DNA of 64,000 nucleotides, from assembly GCF_000001735.4 (NCBI RefSeq), contig NC_003074.8, positions 18,669,261 through 18,733,260 of the forward strand, read 5' to 3'. The stretch is from Arabidopsis thaliana (lineage: Eukaryota; Streptophyta; Magnoliopsida; Brassicales; Brassicaceae). Positions 23,201 through 37,177 of this stretch are shown in pieces (the stretch's first letter is position 1; each line of letters starts with the position of its first letter). The notes under the pieces were generated by a model, which saw only the letters and a program-made list of their open reading frames with translations, made no database searches and was not told where the DNA came from. Both the position numbers and the translations under genes were made by a program.

Positions 23201-26200
23201 TCTATGGGAAGACTGGTCTCGTTATGAATCCTTGTCAAAGGAGAAACTGAGATCGATAAACCATCCTACAGGGTTAATAAATGCAAAAGTTAAGGAAAAG
23301 TTGCATCTTCAAGCCCATCGGTTGATATTTAGTGATCTTTAGAAAAACTTGAGAATCGACTATGACATACCTCAAGTCCCTTCTTAATATCCACAACAAC
23401 AAACGGTCCAGGATGACTCCTTGAATCTACAGAAGATATAAAAATTTCAGCAGTAGCTCCCACATATGCTTACTCAAGGGGAAAACGCATGAACAGATAG
23501 AAGGTGTGGAAAACATCAAAGTACCTAGGAGTGATATTATCCTTGTTCTCCAAGCTAGTGTTCTAGCTTCTAACAAAGAAACGTTAATAGAAGAAGTTAT
23601 GAACTTTCCAGAAGATAGCTGGACTGCAGCCACTGGAGAAGCTTCTTGTTGATGATTCATTGAATGCCTTTGAAAGAAATTACACATTATAAGGATATCC
23701 CACCCACTTTTTCATGCAAAAGAACTAGACAGTAGTGAACAAGTTTCTCCACTCTCAGTTAGTTCAGAGGATTATTATTTTTTAGTACTTCTCTTTTGCA
23801 CCTTATGGGTAAAAGAAGTATGCAATCTACTAATCCGATGGGAAATAAAATTGTTTCAGCAATCTAATCAAGAGAGTGCCAAAGACTGTCAGCATTCACC
23901 TCGAAGCATAATTAAACACATGCTCTTCTTGTTGCGGAATCAAACAAGGTATAAGGGACTAAGAAGTTACCGGAGAAAAATCGCAGCAGTTTGCTTCCTG
24001 CCAACTGTGGCAGTCTGTTTCTCATTGAAACGGCAAATAAGGTCAAGGCCAGAGAGATTTTCTATCTGAAAAAAGAAGAACTTTTTCATGTTTCTCTATA
24101 GAACAGGTGTATATCAAAAGTATGAAAATTATAAAAGTTGAACAGAAATCAAGGAAACGATAACCTTGCAACAATTGGAAAGAATAGCGGAGGTTTTCAC
24201 AGAAAATGGACCAGCAAACTCCAGTTTTCCAAGCAAAAAAAGGAGCATATCCAACGACAGCTCGGTTAGAAACACCTCCAACTGCACATACGAGGGAAAA
24301 ATATGTAACGAGTTATTATATATCCCCAATACTTCATGGAAAATGAAGTAAAAATCTTTAAGTACCTTTCCAATTCTGCAGTAAATATGGGTAGGTACTT
24401 TGTGCATAGTATTGTTAAGATCCCGAGTCTGAAAAGTTGAACGGTAGAAAGCACTAACTTCAACTGGATGAATAAATTCCCGCCTATTTCAACAGAGAAA
24501 GGAAGAAAAAATAAACAGTTGCTTGACGGAATTCTATAAAGGCTAGAAAAATGCATGATCAGGGAAGCCATACGCATATTAAGAACCCAGGGAAAGAAAA
24601 CTACTAACCATTGGTTTGTCTGAGCATCAAAGTACAGCACTAATATGTTTGATGTGCTCATAATCCTGACTTTAGAAGATAGCATTTGTACAGTTAGCTG
24701 TGTGATATTGACTGAACCACGAAAAAGGGGAAATCTGTCCCTTGTTTCTGAAAGTTCATGGACGATGGTCAGAGATACGCCATCAATTGTTACAGTAATA
24801 GAAGGGGGAGAAGAGTCCACCATCACAGAATGCGTTTCAGACTCATGGATCTCAGAGGGTACCACAGGTGTAAGACTACGAGTCGCCAAACTTTCATGAA
24901 ACACTTTAAACTTGAATGGATTTCCTGGCTTCCGGACAAATTCTGGAAAACCATCAATAAATGCAACAGCTGAATCACTCTTCTTGTTGACGAGGTAAAA
25001 TGTATCTTTGACCAGTTTACGGTAGGTCTCCCAGTCAATATCACCCTTATAATTTTCGGATTCGCCAGAAGATGCCCGAAAGAGTGTTGGTGCATTGTCG
25101 TAAAGTCCAGAGACGTTTACAATATCTGAACTTGAATGATAGTTTAACCTTAGGGGCTCTCCTTTATTGTTTTTGGCATACAAAGATGTCAAGGAAAACC
25201 ATAAGGTGGATGAATTCCATCCTTGATGGCGGTGGTAGCTGACCTGTACATGAATTCAAATTTTAGGGGACACCATCTCACTAAAAAGCAGGGTGAAGAA
25301 AAAAGATAGCTGACCCGACTTTATTTTGAAACCCAAAGAATACTAATTACTTTCTCTCTCTTCCTATTGTTATAATATTGTACTGTACATACCCTGAAAA
25401 GAGCTCTTTCTCCGACAAGAGAATAATGAAGGGTACCAGTCACAACACATTTGTTCCCCCCATCTTCCACTGTGACGAACATATGTTGGTTTATATCTTG
25501 AATAGCAACAATCGCTCCTACACATATATCAATTTTTCATTAGAAGAAGAACCCACAAAAGAATGGCTAAAATATTAATATACCTACTTACCATCAGGAA
25601 CTACAGACTCAAAACTTCTTTCAGATTCACTGTTGAACGAAGAAGGCCTTTCTAAAGAAGCATGTGCGCTATCTCCTCCAGGTATCGCAGCAAATAATGA
25701 AAGCATAGAAAGTACCATCTGACATAAAAACACATAACAGGCCAGCAATCATGACTATTAACAACTATAGGAATGTGTACATATAACGAGAATTTCAAAA
25801 CATGATAAATATATTATATACCACAAAGACTGATACCTGCAATTCTGACAGAGAAATAGTTATATCAAATCCCAGAACAGAACAAGCGCCAGCCCATGCC
25901 TGGCTAAACTGGTGACCGGTATTTTCTCGCTTCTTAACAGATGCAGAGACACGTAGGTCTTCCAAAATATAGTTGTTATAACGAGAGTGAAATTCTTCCT
26001 GTAAATTGCTGTTTGCAGAAAATTCTCTTAGAGAATTAAAATCTCCTGAAACACTTGTGCTATCACCTGAACTGATTACATCGCTTTGCTGAAATGATGT
26101 TTCAAGAGGAGTACCAGGCAGAAAAGAAGAAGATTCGCTACTAAATGCTGGAGAAGAAAATTGAGTAATATTTATGTCCCTTTCCACGCTCTCAAGAATC

Positions 26201-29200
26201 TTTGAAAGAACTGACAGGCGAGAAACCTCACAAAGAAACTTCTGTTCTCCGCCTGCCGAGTCAAGGGAACTGTGGAGAGTGATCTCCAGGACAATTTCCC
26301 TTATAGCTCCTGCAAATCATGCAATTATAATTTCTTCTCGAAATGCCAATTATCTACATATGTAGAAAAAACGTTGTACAAGTAAATAAAGATAGTACGA
26401 CTTACCATATTCATCATCACACACAAAACCCAGTGCAAACTGGGCGACATCTATAGAAAATGCTTCTACAGGGTACCCGTTTTCTTGTTGAGAAGGAATA
26501 CTAATTTCAGTGACGCTTGAATCAGCTTCGAATTTCTCAAGAACTGGTGCAGAATTCTGAATCACTGACACCTTACTTGAAATTAAATAAAGGTACGTGG
26601 AGTAACCATGAATTAACCCTATCAAGGCCTTTGGTTCAAGGACAAAAAGAACACCCTGCCAGCAACATCGCAAGTTACTTCATGCACGATAAAGAGCTAG
26701 TCATTATGATTATAAAGCTAGTCGTGTTTATAATTTACCTCGACGCTACAGGAGATTGACTGAAATCTTCTCCCAATAGAAACCGATGTTACAAACTTAC
26801 TTGACCGACGAACGTCCACCAAGACATTTTTTGTTGAGCCTTTAGCTACAAGTAAGTCAGTCAATGCTAAATTGATGTGCATCCAACGGATTGAGTTGGA
26901 TGGTAAAAGGTCTGAAGCAGAGTCCAACGTCTTTACTTCTCTCTGAACCTGAACATTGTTTGTAGAAGGTTCATTTGCTGTTGATGCGTCCCCTAGAGCT
27001 GATGGGCTTGAGCAATCCATAGACACACTCAATAGGCAGCTAGAAAGGCATGCTTCAAACAAGATATCATGTGACCTGAACAGCAAAGATTCTGTGATAA
27101 AGTTGCCAGAACTCTTCCATATATTACCCTCAAATTTGAAGAGAACTGATTGGAGTTTACACAAATCAACATTGATTAAACACTTATGTTCTTCAACAGA
27201 TAGTTCAATGCATGCTTCCTGGACAGAAGACCAGATTTTTGTATCATCTAGCTCCACAAGCCTCTCAAATTTGTCGTCTACTGCAGGAACATCAAATATC
27301 ACATCTATATCCTTCAGCTTAATGCTTGCTTTAACTACAAAAAGAGTTTTGCAAGGATTCCTTTCGATCTCATGTTCCACATTCACTGCATCAGACCTGA
27401 GAAATTCTTGTCCCGATGAATGACCCCCAGAGCTTAAGCCACTCAAACCACGGGAAAGCCCAGAAACTAAACTTAGAAGCATCTGGTACAAAATAACAAA
27501 ACTTACTTGAATGCTTTTTTCATAACCTAAAAGGTCAATTAGGATTTTGATGCTATTCATATGTTAGACTCAGATCTTAAACTAAAGGAGCCCAAGCAAA
27601 GGTTCATTTAGATAGAGTAACTCATAAGTATTTGAGCATTATGTCCAACTATAAGGAAGTCTAGAAGGATCTTTTCTAACACCACGCCGGAAATCATTAA
27701 GAAATTCCGCAATCATAAATAGAAATCCTTTAGCCATCTTGATAATATCAGTTAGCAACAAGTCTATATCCAGATATCAATCATTCGGCTAGAAAAGCAC
27801 ATTACTATAGACTATAGAGGATTTTTAATCAAGTATTCCACTGGCAAAGATTAACGCCATGACAGTATGACACTATGCAAGCAAGGACAAAAAAGGCAAA
27901 CGTTTAAAAAGAGACATGTAAATCATGCTGCATCTGAAACTTTAGAATAGCTTATGAAACACACATATTAACTCATGCAGCCAGCAAAAAAGTGAGAAAA
28001 CACATAGAAACTATTTTTTCCACATAATGCAAATTTATAGACATGAAAAGCGACAATTGCCAAGAAAGCCTCTCTTACCTGAAAGTAAGCATTTAGGTCA
28101 TCCGGTTTTGTTACAATAGTCAGACCCAGCACAAACACATCCAAACCAATTGAGAAATCCATTATAGCTTCGCTAAAGGAATAAACATTCTCTCTGCAAT
28201 AAATCGCAGTTCTCTCAGTATTGTATTGAATTGCATAAAATGTAAGTGGTACAATAGTAAGTCTCCTTTCTATGATATAGTGTCACCGGAGTTAGGAAAC
28301 ATCTTATGGATATACACTAACTAGTTCAACGAAGTACCTAAGCTCAGTCCTATAATTTGGGAAGGATATGCAGCTGAGAATCAATTTTCAGCGATAAATT
28401 ATGGGGGCGAACAGTTCGCATATGACATTAGAACCAAAACATGTATCAAGCAGCGAGACAAAGACAATGTTTAGCTTAGTATAACACATGTAGCAATATA
28501 AGGCAATAAATTCCATACCTTAAGGAGGAAAAGCAGATAGTTACGGGTCTCACTACAAAAACTTGACTCCAGTTCTTTACTGCCATTTTGCAGAAAGAAC
28601 AATCAAAACCAGAAAACCTTAGGTGTGAGGACAGGGAATTCCATCCTTGAGAAACATATTTTTCATAACTTGGAATCACCGTATCACTTAGCCCCAGCTC
28701 CTGAAGCAAAGGCCTATCTGTTCTTATGTTATCAGGCCCTTGAAACATCCTTGATGACACCACGTCAGATTTATAAGTCGGCCAGATAACAAACTCAAAA
28801 TCATGGAAATCAAATAATAGAATATCTTTCTTCCCAATTAAAGTATTCACTTCTTCAGCCTTCTCAACTAACAATTTGATCTGGGGGCCACCAAGAAGTA
28901 TGCCAACCTGAATCTGTCTCTCTGGATGAACTCTATGCAAAGACAGTTCAATACTGCGCCTGTAGATCCCATATTCGTCATAACTAGCCATTTCAGGATC
29001 AACCCCGCCTGTTACCAAAGAACTTGAATGCACCTCTCCAGTATAATCGTCTACAAGTAACTTCTGAGCCCATTCTATCTGCCAAATTAGCAAAGCCAAT
29101 GAAAACAACGATGAATATTCAAAAACAATATCCAACTTTCCCAACACCATGCTGCATTTCCAGAACTCGGAATCTTGGTTACCAACAACCTCATATGCCA

Positions 29201-31273
29201 TACAGCTTTTAATATCAACCAGTAAACAAGGCTTATCAGAAATTGTAAAAGTACTTTTATCTAACTTCATGCAATTGCTGTTCCAGTTCAACCACATTTC
29301 TCTCAAAAGATTTTGTAGATGCAGCATACCTTCATGTTGATCACTGCCATGATTGTTAACTGTTTTGGAAATTTGCTGTGCTGGGTCCATGTCTAGAATA
29401 GTTTTCACATCTTCACGCATGTGCTTCTTATTTCCTTCAGAAGAACTACTGGGATCTTTTGTAGATTTCATGAAACGACTGGTATTCTTAAAACTAGAAG
29501 ACTCAACCTTCAGTTTCCCACAGGAAGCAGACAGATACTGAGTAAGACAGCCAACAGTATACAACACCAAAAACTCATCAACCGAAAGGCAAAGCATGAC
29601 AATGTTTGAGTCCACGTGTCCAGTACTGTCTTTCGATGTCATAAAACTTGAAATTATTTTCTCTGGATAACATGTGACAGAAAGTTTCCCAAGATTTACA
29701 ACTGCATGAAACTCAAGAGATACACACTCGGAATCATCTTCATTATTCCTATCGGTTTGTAGTTCTTGGGTCAACAGTTTGTTTAACCACAGAAAGCAAG
29801 CTATAGACCAGAATGTTCTACTTATAAGTCTCCAGATATAAGCTAAAACCCAGGTGGTCTTAGACAAATACTTGAAGTGGCCGTAAAGGGAAGATTCGTC
29901 ATAATCATCATCAGCATCCTGAGAATTCAGACAAGCTCTGTATCTGGCTACTCTCCGTGCCCGTGCAATAGCTTCGGCAGGGAGCTCTTTCTCAATATTA
30001 CATATCATCTCCCATTTACGTCTTGCAGTTACAAAATGCCTTTTGTTTTCTGAAAATTTCCAAAGTAATGATTTCTCTGGCATTTTCCTGGAGTACCCAG
30101 CTAAAGATAGCAAATACTCGTACGCATTTACGTATCGCAGCCAGAGGATAACAACACTAACTAAATTCTGGAATGAAACACTGTGAGGTGAAATCATCAA
30201 GCCAGTTCTGCGAGCAGCAACTTTCCAAAGATAACGTCCATTCCTGACATAATTGCTATCTTTGGATGATAAATTCGCCAATCCCATTAAAACCGGAAGA
30301 TCAGTGGGTCTAAACGAGAAGCTCAACTCTGGAACGCGGACGACCAGATCAACAAGTTGAAGATTATGCAGCGTAATCAACATGACTAGGCTGTCAAATC
30401 CACAAAGGTCAACTATTTCATTATCCCTCTTATATCCAATGTTAAAACCAAAGCAACTCAGCGTAAACGAACTACGCCTCAAAGGGAATAAAACTGCAGC
30501 AGCCGAACTCCTAACTAAACTAAGATTTCCAAAATTCTCAGAATCACTCCTCAGCTCATTGATTTCCATAAGACAACTCAAGTCACTTGAACCCGGTAAA
30601 CAAACTTGTACATTAATACCATGTATCTGAATACGGAAATGCCTGAGAATAAGATTCGAGAATGAAGTCTTGAGCTTACTTATCTGGGAAGTGCTACGAC
30701 CAAGCATCTTTTCCAAAATGTCATGTAAGACGCATCCCTGCAACACATAGTTACAATTACGATCAATCAACAAATCAATCCCATTCACACAGTAGCAACA
30801 TTGATTTAAGTACCTTGGGATCAATAGAAGATAGAACTTTCTTTATCTCATTAGCAACAGTATCACTTGATGCTCGCTTCCTTCTCGAGCTTCCTTCGTC
30901 CGTCCCTCTAAAAAAAACAACGCAGAATCTGATAAACCCTAACGGAACAATGGACTTCACAAAACAACAATTGAGCAATGGGAATAAGTTACCTAGCTGA
31001 CAATTTGACATTGACACCGCGAATTTCGAATTTAATCGCCGGAGCTGACCAAACGGAAAAGCTAACAACTAATTGGTCGACAGTAAATTTCTCAAATTGA
31101 AAATTCGATTCATCGAAAAGCTGATTAAGCTGAGAAACATCGAATCGAAAACTCCGTAAAGTGATGAGAGTATCAGTAAACCCTAATTCGACTTGAAGAT
31201 CAGGTTCATCGCGAGAAAAAGGGAGTAACAGAGTACGAAGTCTCCGTCGAACCCAATTGCGAAGGAACGTCAT
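17267..31273 (-). CDS. VPS13-family bridge-like lipid transfer protein
   Basis: A multi-exon minus-strand gene from ATG 31273 to the stop at 17267. The first exon (31273 to about 30990) encodes a chorein-type N-terminus (FLRNWVRRRLRTLLLPFSRD), the lipid-entry end of VPS13 proteins. Large coding blocks follow at about 30740-28500, 28190-28080, 27480-26750, 26655-26410, 26310-25840, 25720-25590, 25520-25390 and 25240-24610, then many small exons. The tail exons 17842-17702 and 17623-17267 give VFLKNLPPSNSLIDEMIDRV, a basic segment, then WKIGPTVLTLCEHLFVSFAI and GNFVASGIVAYIDGRLC, matching the conserved VPS13 C-terminus. VPS13 proteins span membrane contact sites and move phospholipids in bulk. 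I recall this as AT3G50380, one of four Arabidopsis VPS13 genes. I did not resolve every internal exon border, so the coding path between about 24.6 and 18 kb is approximate. Confidence 0.88.
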
Positions 31274-32876
31274 GCGAATTTAGTGTTTGTTGTGATTGAA
31301 ATCGAACGATTCGGCCATTAAACGAGTTGATAAGAGCGGGAAAGCAAGAGGACAAAGACGAAGTCACGGAGAACGAAACCTTATGGACACGTGTCAGTCT
31401 CTTACGTCGGTAACTCAGTTGTAGACTTGTGTAGGCGATGAAGAAGTTACTTATCTGCCGTTTTCTTCCTAGCTAACGAGACTACCTGTAGTTTTTGTAG
31501 AGGATATTGTCAAAAGAAAAAGAAAAAAAAAATTAACGTCGGTAACTTAATTTGAACTTATTAGATGAGTATGTTTTTTGGTTAGGACATACTCCTACTT
31601 ATGTTTATGTTTCTTAACTTCAATTCCAGCAATGTTTTAGTTTCTGTTTCAGTATTGTAATAGCTCTAGTTGCCTTAGAGTAACCACTTTGGTTACTTTT
31701 GTGGATGTCTTTAGATACCCATTTTTAAATATAAAAGAATAAAAAAATAAGAGAGAGAAGTAAAGATGTCTTTAAATTGTCTTTCTAGAGACATTTGAGA
31801 CATCTATTTTTGAGATGTCTTTACTTTTACTATTATTTTATGTGAAAGACATCTATGAAAAATTGTTAGATATTCTTATGTGTTTAAGTGGAAAGTCCAC
31901 TGATCAACTTTTTGTAAGAACTTAATGTTATCAATGAAAGACAAAGTGGAAAAGAAAAAAAAAAGAACTTATTACCAGTTTGCACAAAATCTCTCAAACA
32001 TCTAAAAAGATTAACCAAAACGATAGCCAAATCAGTGTTCTATTGGGAATAAGTTGAGAAAACCTGTTAATATATAAATCAATTTACATGTTATAAATTC
32101 AAATTTTTAACATATAAATCAACAAATTAAATTGGAGAAGTGTCTTTTGTCAAATGGCAACGGTTTATCTGCAAATTTTTTCCACCAAAATTATACTCCA
32201 ACAAGTCATATGTTACTCCACATAATAAAGATTGAGGTATGGGTTGGGTTTTTTTCTATCCAATAATTATATATATATAAAAAAAAAGTCAACAATTAAA
32301 TATTCCGAACCAATTATAGTTTCATGGTCCATCTTGGCTATACCCAGGCATCGAAGAAGAAGCTCAGCCATTAATTTTCGCTATTCATTCTGTTTTTAGT
32401 TGTTCTTGCTTTATTGTTATGCTTCTTCCAGCCTCTAATGTTATGATGGTTAAAAATTAAAAATCACAATACATGTTTATTCTACTATCAGATTTTGAAC
32501 GTTATATATGTATAAGAGTAGATATAAAAATTGTTGTTTTTTTTCCTTCCTTTTTAACTTTTAATATAAAATGGCAACGAAACAAAAGAAGAAAATGTAT
32601 GAAGTATGAACTATCAAGCAACGGAAAGATGGTTTTCGTTTTAATTTACTTACGAGTTTAGGACCATTAAATTATTTAATCAAACCTAATAATAAGTTGT
32701 ACTTGTACCGAAATAAACGGTTCCAATTTCGAATAAACTATAAATGGAAAGTAAAAATTCCATAAATTCCATATAGACACCATCGTCTCCAACCTTTTTC
32801 TTCTTCTCCGTAACCTAAAACTCTGTCTAATTATAAATCCAACCAAAACAAAAAAAAAGTCCATCATCTTCTTCTT
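31274..32876. other. Divergent intergenic region between VPS13 and WD40 genes
   Basis: Both flanking genes are transcribed away from this interval, so it holds two promoters. No ORF looks genuine. Between about 31675 and 31900 there is a small AT-rich block with the hairpin AGTAACCACTTTGGTTACT (about 31679-31697) and several copies of GATGTCTTTA or its complement. It may be a non-autonomous transposon relic, but I found no clear terminal repeats. Confidence 0.45.
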
Positions 32877-34286
32877 ATGTCTTCAATGCATAAGAAAGGT
32901 ACAAGCAGAGACGTAAATAGCCAAGCATTTACAAAACTAACGAAAGTAGAAACTATTCCAGATCCAGACATTTACGACATAACCTACGTAGATATCTCTC
33001 CCTCCGAAGGCTCCTCTTCACCATTATCCAAATCACCATGGTCCGTTCAAGTCGATCCATCCGCCGTAGATTCTCCGTATCATTCGGTGAAAGTTACGAC
33101 GGATACAACCAAAGAAAAATCAACCAACCACTCTCCTAATATTCTCTTGGGGTCACTTGTTCGCGAAGAAGGTCATATCTATTCATTAGCTACATCAGGA
33201 GATTTACTCTACACAGGATCTGATTCCAAGAACATTAGGGTTTGGAAAAACCATGTTGAGTTCTCGAGTTTTAAATCGAATAGTGGATTGGTTAAAGCCA
33301 TTGTTCTTGCTGGAGATAAAATCTTTACCGGTCATCAAGATGGTAAGATCCGTGTGTGGAAAGCTGCATCTAAAGAATCAAACGTTCATCGTCGTGTAGG
33401 TACAATGCCTAACCTTCTCGATTATATAAGAAACTCCATTGTTCCTTCTTCTTACTTCAACTTCACGCGACGTAATCGTAGCAGTGCTGCGTTAGGGTTT
33501 CGTCATTTAGACGCGATTTCTTGTCTTGCGTTAAGCGAAGATAAACGGTTGTTGTACTCTGGTTCTTGGGATAAAACGTTTAAGGTTTGGAGAGTTTCGG
33601 ATTTGCGGTGTGTGGAATCTGTGAACGCTCATGAAGATGCGGTAAACGCTGTCGTTTCCGGTTTTGACGGTTTGGTTTTTACCGGTTCAGCTGATGGAAC
33701 GGTTAAGGTTTGGAGAAGAGAAGATCAAGCGAAGGATACGAAACATTTCTTCTCTGAGACGTTATTGAAACAAGACTGTGCCGTTACGGCGATCGCTGTA
33801 GATCAAAGCGCGACGTTAGTTTATTGTGGTTCGTCTGACGGAACCGTTAATTTTTGGGAACGTGAGAATAATATGAAAAACGGCGGCGTTTTGAAAGGTC
33901 ATAAACTCGCCGTGCTTTGTCTTGTCGCGGCGGGGAATTTGATGTTTAGTGGTTCTGCTGATTTAGGGATACGTGTGTGGAGGAGACCAGAAGGTGGAGG
34001 TGAGCATGTTTGTCTTTCGGTTTTGACCGGACATGCTGGTCCGGTGAAGTGTTTGGCGGTGGAGAGAGATCAAGAATCGGTTTCCGGTGAGAGACGGTGG
34101 ATTGTGTATAGTGGGAGTTTAGATAGATCGGTGAAGATGTGGCGTGTGTCGGAGAGTTCACCGCCGATGGTGAATCAAGAGTTTAAGTTGCCGGATCAGT
34201 TTGGTGGTGGTGGTGGTGGTGGTCCGGCGGAGTTAACGGTGGCTCCTAGCTTCTCGGCTCAAGGGAGGATTAGTCCACAAAAATAG
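32877..34286 (+). CDS. WD40-repeat protein, JINGUBANG-like
   Basis: An intronless gene of 469 residues starting at ATG 32877. The N-terminal 80 residues are Ser/Pro-rich. Seven WD40 blades follow from about residue 90 to the C-terminus. Visible repeats include [20 protein letters not shown] with [82 protein letters not shown] and [17 protein letters not shown] Gly run encoded by GGT repeats lies near the C-terminus. The closest family I recognise is the plant JINGUBANG-like (JGB) transducins, one of which represses pollen germination; the substrate or partner of this member is unknown to me. I recall the locus as AT3G50390. The gene looks intact. Confidence 0.92.
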   Translation: MSSMHKKGTSRDVNSQAFTKLTKVETIPDPDIYDITYVDISPSEGSSSPLSKSPWSVQVDPSAVDSPYHSVKVTTDTTKEKSTNHSPNILLGSLVREEGHIYSLATSGDLLYTGSDSKNIRVWKNHVEFSSFKSNSGLVKAIVLAGDKIFTGHQDGKIRVWKAASKESNVHRRVGTMPNLLDYIRNSIVPSSYFNFTRRNRSSAALGFRHLDAISCLALSEDKRLLYSGSWDKTFKVWRVSDLRCVESVNAHEDAVNAVVSGFDGLVFTGSADGTVKVWRREDQAKDTKHFFSETLLKQDCAVTAIAVDQSATLVYCGSSDGTVNFWERENNMKNGGVLKGHKLAVLCLVAAGNLMFSGSADLGIRVWRRPEGGGEHVCLSVLTGHAGPVKCLAVERDQESVSGERRWIVYSGSLDRSVKMWRVSESSPPMVNQEFKLPDQFGGGGGGGPAELTVAPSFSAQGRISPQK

Positions 34287-35467
34287 TTGTTTGTTTTTTG
34301 TATGTAACCAACATCGAACTATTCAAACGTGTATGTAATTGTAATTTCTTCTGTTAAAAGAGATTTTGATCCAACAAGATTCAAGCATTTTTCATTTCGT
34401 GGAGTTCCGGTTCACCTTAACCGGGAATCTGACAAAACATTACTTACTTCCATCAAAACTGTAAAATTTCAGTCAGTGAAATGATTATTCAAATATTCAT
34501 GTTCAGAAACTCTAATGATCATAAGACAAGAATGATCTCATAATCTGAATTTTTCAATTGCATGTATTAGCTAGAGAACAAAAAATCGGTACTGATTTGA
34601 AGGCCTAAAAAGTCTATGTTGTTTAGAACGTTCAAATATCTTACCATGGGAATGAAAGTGGACACGAGTCATGTGATCATCCTTTTGGCACCATTGTTTT
34701 GTCTTCTAATCGAACACGTAGTGTCATTTTCATATCTTCAATCGTATATTTTGTTACTACTAGTCAAGTTTCTTCTTATATAAGAAAATGGGACATGATG
34801 GATTATGATTTAAGTGTTCCAACGGTAGGTAATGAAGTTAATTCGACTTTTTTTAATCATTTTAATAATGAGATGTTTGGTGCGTCATACATAAAACACA
34901 ACATCAGGTCTCATCATTAGGCCCTTTTTTAGTAATATTCAATGTTTTCTTTTACATTTTCATATCACGGATCCAAGTAATTAAGAAAACAAAAAACAAA
35001 AAACGAACCTAATTTATATACACATTTCAACATATTAATAGTTGGTAGTAGTAGGAGATAAATTGATATCTAGTTAAATAATCTTATAAGTTTTGAGATA
35101 ATTGGTCGGCGTTACGACTGTATTATATACTTCTTTTTACCCGGTTAGTATTTTCCTAATGAGAAAAAATAAATAAATCGATTCATGAAATAAAATAATT
35201 TTGAAGGATGATGACATGATGTAATAGAGTTAAGAGTAGATACCATGAAACAAGGGTATTTTATTTTCAAACTTTCTAAACCATAAAGCACAACACAACA
35301 GTATTGGTGTCCTAACTTTATCTGTCTTCTAATAAATATTAAATAGAAGAAATAAAATCGAAACATGTTGACCATAAAAAAGGTTTTGTTTGTTAAACAA
35401 CCCGGTTTCAAATCTAACACATGAGGTTGCTTCTCATACGTTCTTAACTAGTAGCAGCAGAGTTATC
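34287..35467. other. AT-rich spacer before the GDSL esterase gene
   Basis: This holds the 3' flank of the WD40 gene and the upstream region of the GDSL gene. The small open frames here show no protein-like composition. Confidence 0.5.
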
Positions 35468-35475
35468 TATATAAA
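35468..35475 (+). promoter_or_regulatory. TATA box of the GDSL esterase gene
   Basis: TATATAAA lies 62 bp before the ATG at 35537. This spacing fits a TATA box with a leader of about 30 nt. Function is inferred. Confidence 0.6.
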
Positions 35476-35536
35476 CTCTTCTTTGTCATAGAACAATAAA
35501 AACCAAAAATCAATTTTCAGAAACCATTTCGTGACA

Positions 35537-37177
35537 ATGAAGAAATCTATTTTCTTTGTCCCAGTTTTGGTATTATTCTTCTTTGGATCAAGATTTTCTA
35601 GAGTAGCTAGCGCAGGAGACCAAAGAGCCTTAGCCGCTTCATTCGTCTTCGGCGATTCGCTAGTAGACGCAGGAAATAACAACTACTTACAAACGTTGTC
35701 TAGAGCCAACAGTCCTCCTAATGGCATCGATTTCAAACCATCTCGTGGAAATCCAACCGGCCGGTTTACTAATGGCCGTACCATAGCTGACATCGTTGGT
35801 AATTTTATTATAAAGTTGCATCCAATATATAAATCAAATTTTCATTTTCTAACGATCATGCGCTAATGTTTTTATTTTTTTATTTTGTTGTCTATAGGAG
35901 AAAAGTTAGGGCAGCAAAGTTATGCAGTTCCATATTTAGCACCAAATGCAAGTGGTGAAGCACTATTAAATGGTGTGAACTATGCATCAGGTGGTGGTGG
36001 AATTCTCAATGCTACAGGAAGTGTATTTGTAAGCTTCTTTGCCTCCATGCACACATTATCTGCCGTATATTATATGTCACGACCGTTTGGTTAACAGGAA
36101 AAGTTTACGTAAAAATTTCATGTTACTTATTTTTAGAAATATGTGTTAAATTTTGCGTTTTGACTCAAAATTTATTTTTGTCCGTGTACATAAATATACA
36201 AATGGACTTGTGTATATGTTTTACAATTTGAAAATTACAAATTCATAGGTGAATCGGTTAGGAATGGACATACAAGTTGATTACTTTACCAATACAAGGA
36301 AGCAGTTTGATAAGCTTTTGGGTCAAGATAAAGCTAGAGATTACATTAGAAAGAGATCCTTATTTTCTGTAGTTATCGGTTCAAACGATTTTCTCAACAA
36401 TTACCTAGTCCCTTTTGTCGCGGCTCAAGCAAGACTAACACAAACTCCTGAAACTTTCGTCGATGACATGATTAGCCACCTCCGCAACCAGCTCAAGGTA
36501 TGTTATAAAACATATATAATATTATTTCCGTTTAACGTTAATTGAAGGATTTTTTTTAATCAAATGTAGAGATTATATGATATGGACGCTCGGAAATTTG
36601 TGGTGGGAAATGTGGCTCCTATTGGATGTATACCATACCAGAAATCGATCAATCAATTGAACGATAAACAGTGTGTTGATTTAGCAAACAAACTGGCTAT
36701 TCAATACAATGCTCGTCTCAAAGATCTCTTGACGGTGGAATTGAAAGATAGTCTCAAAGACGCACACTTCGTTTATGCCAACGTTTATGATTTATTCATG
36801 GACCTCATTGTCAACTTCAAAGACTACGGTAATAATATATACTAAAGGCCCATGGGCCTTTTAAAAACTCTTATCTTCAGGATTGTGTTACTTTGATAAA
36901 TCATAAAAATGTTGGTTATGAATTTAATGTTGATGTGGGAAATGTAATAATAGGGTTTAGGACGGCAAGTGAGGCGTGTTGCGAAACGAGAGGGAGATTG
37001 GCGGGGATATTGCCATGTGGACCAACGTCGAGCCTTTGTACGGACCGGTCAAAGCATGTGTTCTGGGACGCGTACCATCCTACCGAAGCCGCTAATCTTC
37101 TTATTGCTGACAAATTACTTTACGGAGACTCCAAATTCGTCACTCCCTTTAACCTCCTCCACCTTCGTGACCTTTGA
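35537..37177 (+). CDS. GDSL-type esterase/lipase (SGNH family), secreted
   Basis: Five exons (35537-35798, 35898-36028, 36249-36497, 36570-36828, 36954-37177) give 374 residues. An upstream in-frame GTG at 35531 is not needed; the ATG at 35537 starts a signal peptide (KKSIFFVPVLVLFFFGSRFS) ending near VASA. All four SGNH blocks are present: FGDSLVDAGNNNY with the nucleophile Ser; GVNYASGGGGI with the oxyanion Gly; GSNDFLNNY with Asn; and FWDAYHPTEAAN with the catalytic Asp and His. The enzyme should be an apoplastic or vacuolar acyl-ester hydrolase. The natural substrate cannot be told from sequence; plant members act on cutin, waxes or lipids. I recall this as AT3G50400. Intact gene. Confidence 0.94.
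36844..36861. repeat. Perfect 18-nt palindrome in GDSL intron 4
   Basis: AAAGGCCCATGGGCCTTT is self-complementary over all 18 bases. It lies 16 bp into the last intron of the GDSL gene and contains two overlapping TGGGCC/GGCCCA cores. It could fold as a hairpin in RNA or act as a Site II-type element in DNA. No function is proven. Confidence 0.6.

Noticed and set aside
26956..27423. Plus-strand 155-codon frame within the VPS13 gene
   Set aside because: It lies opposite a long VPS13 coding exon and has no domain of its own.
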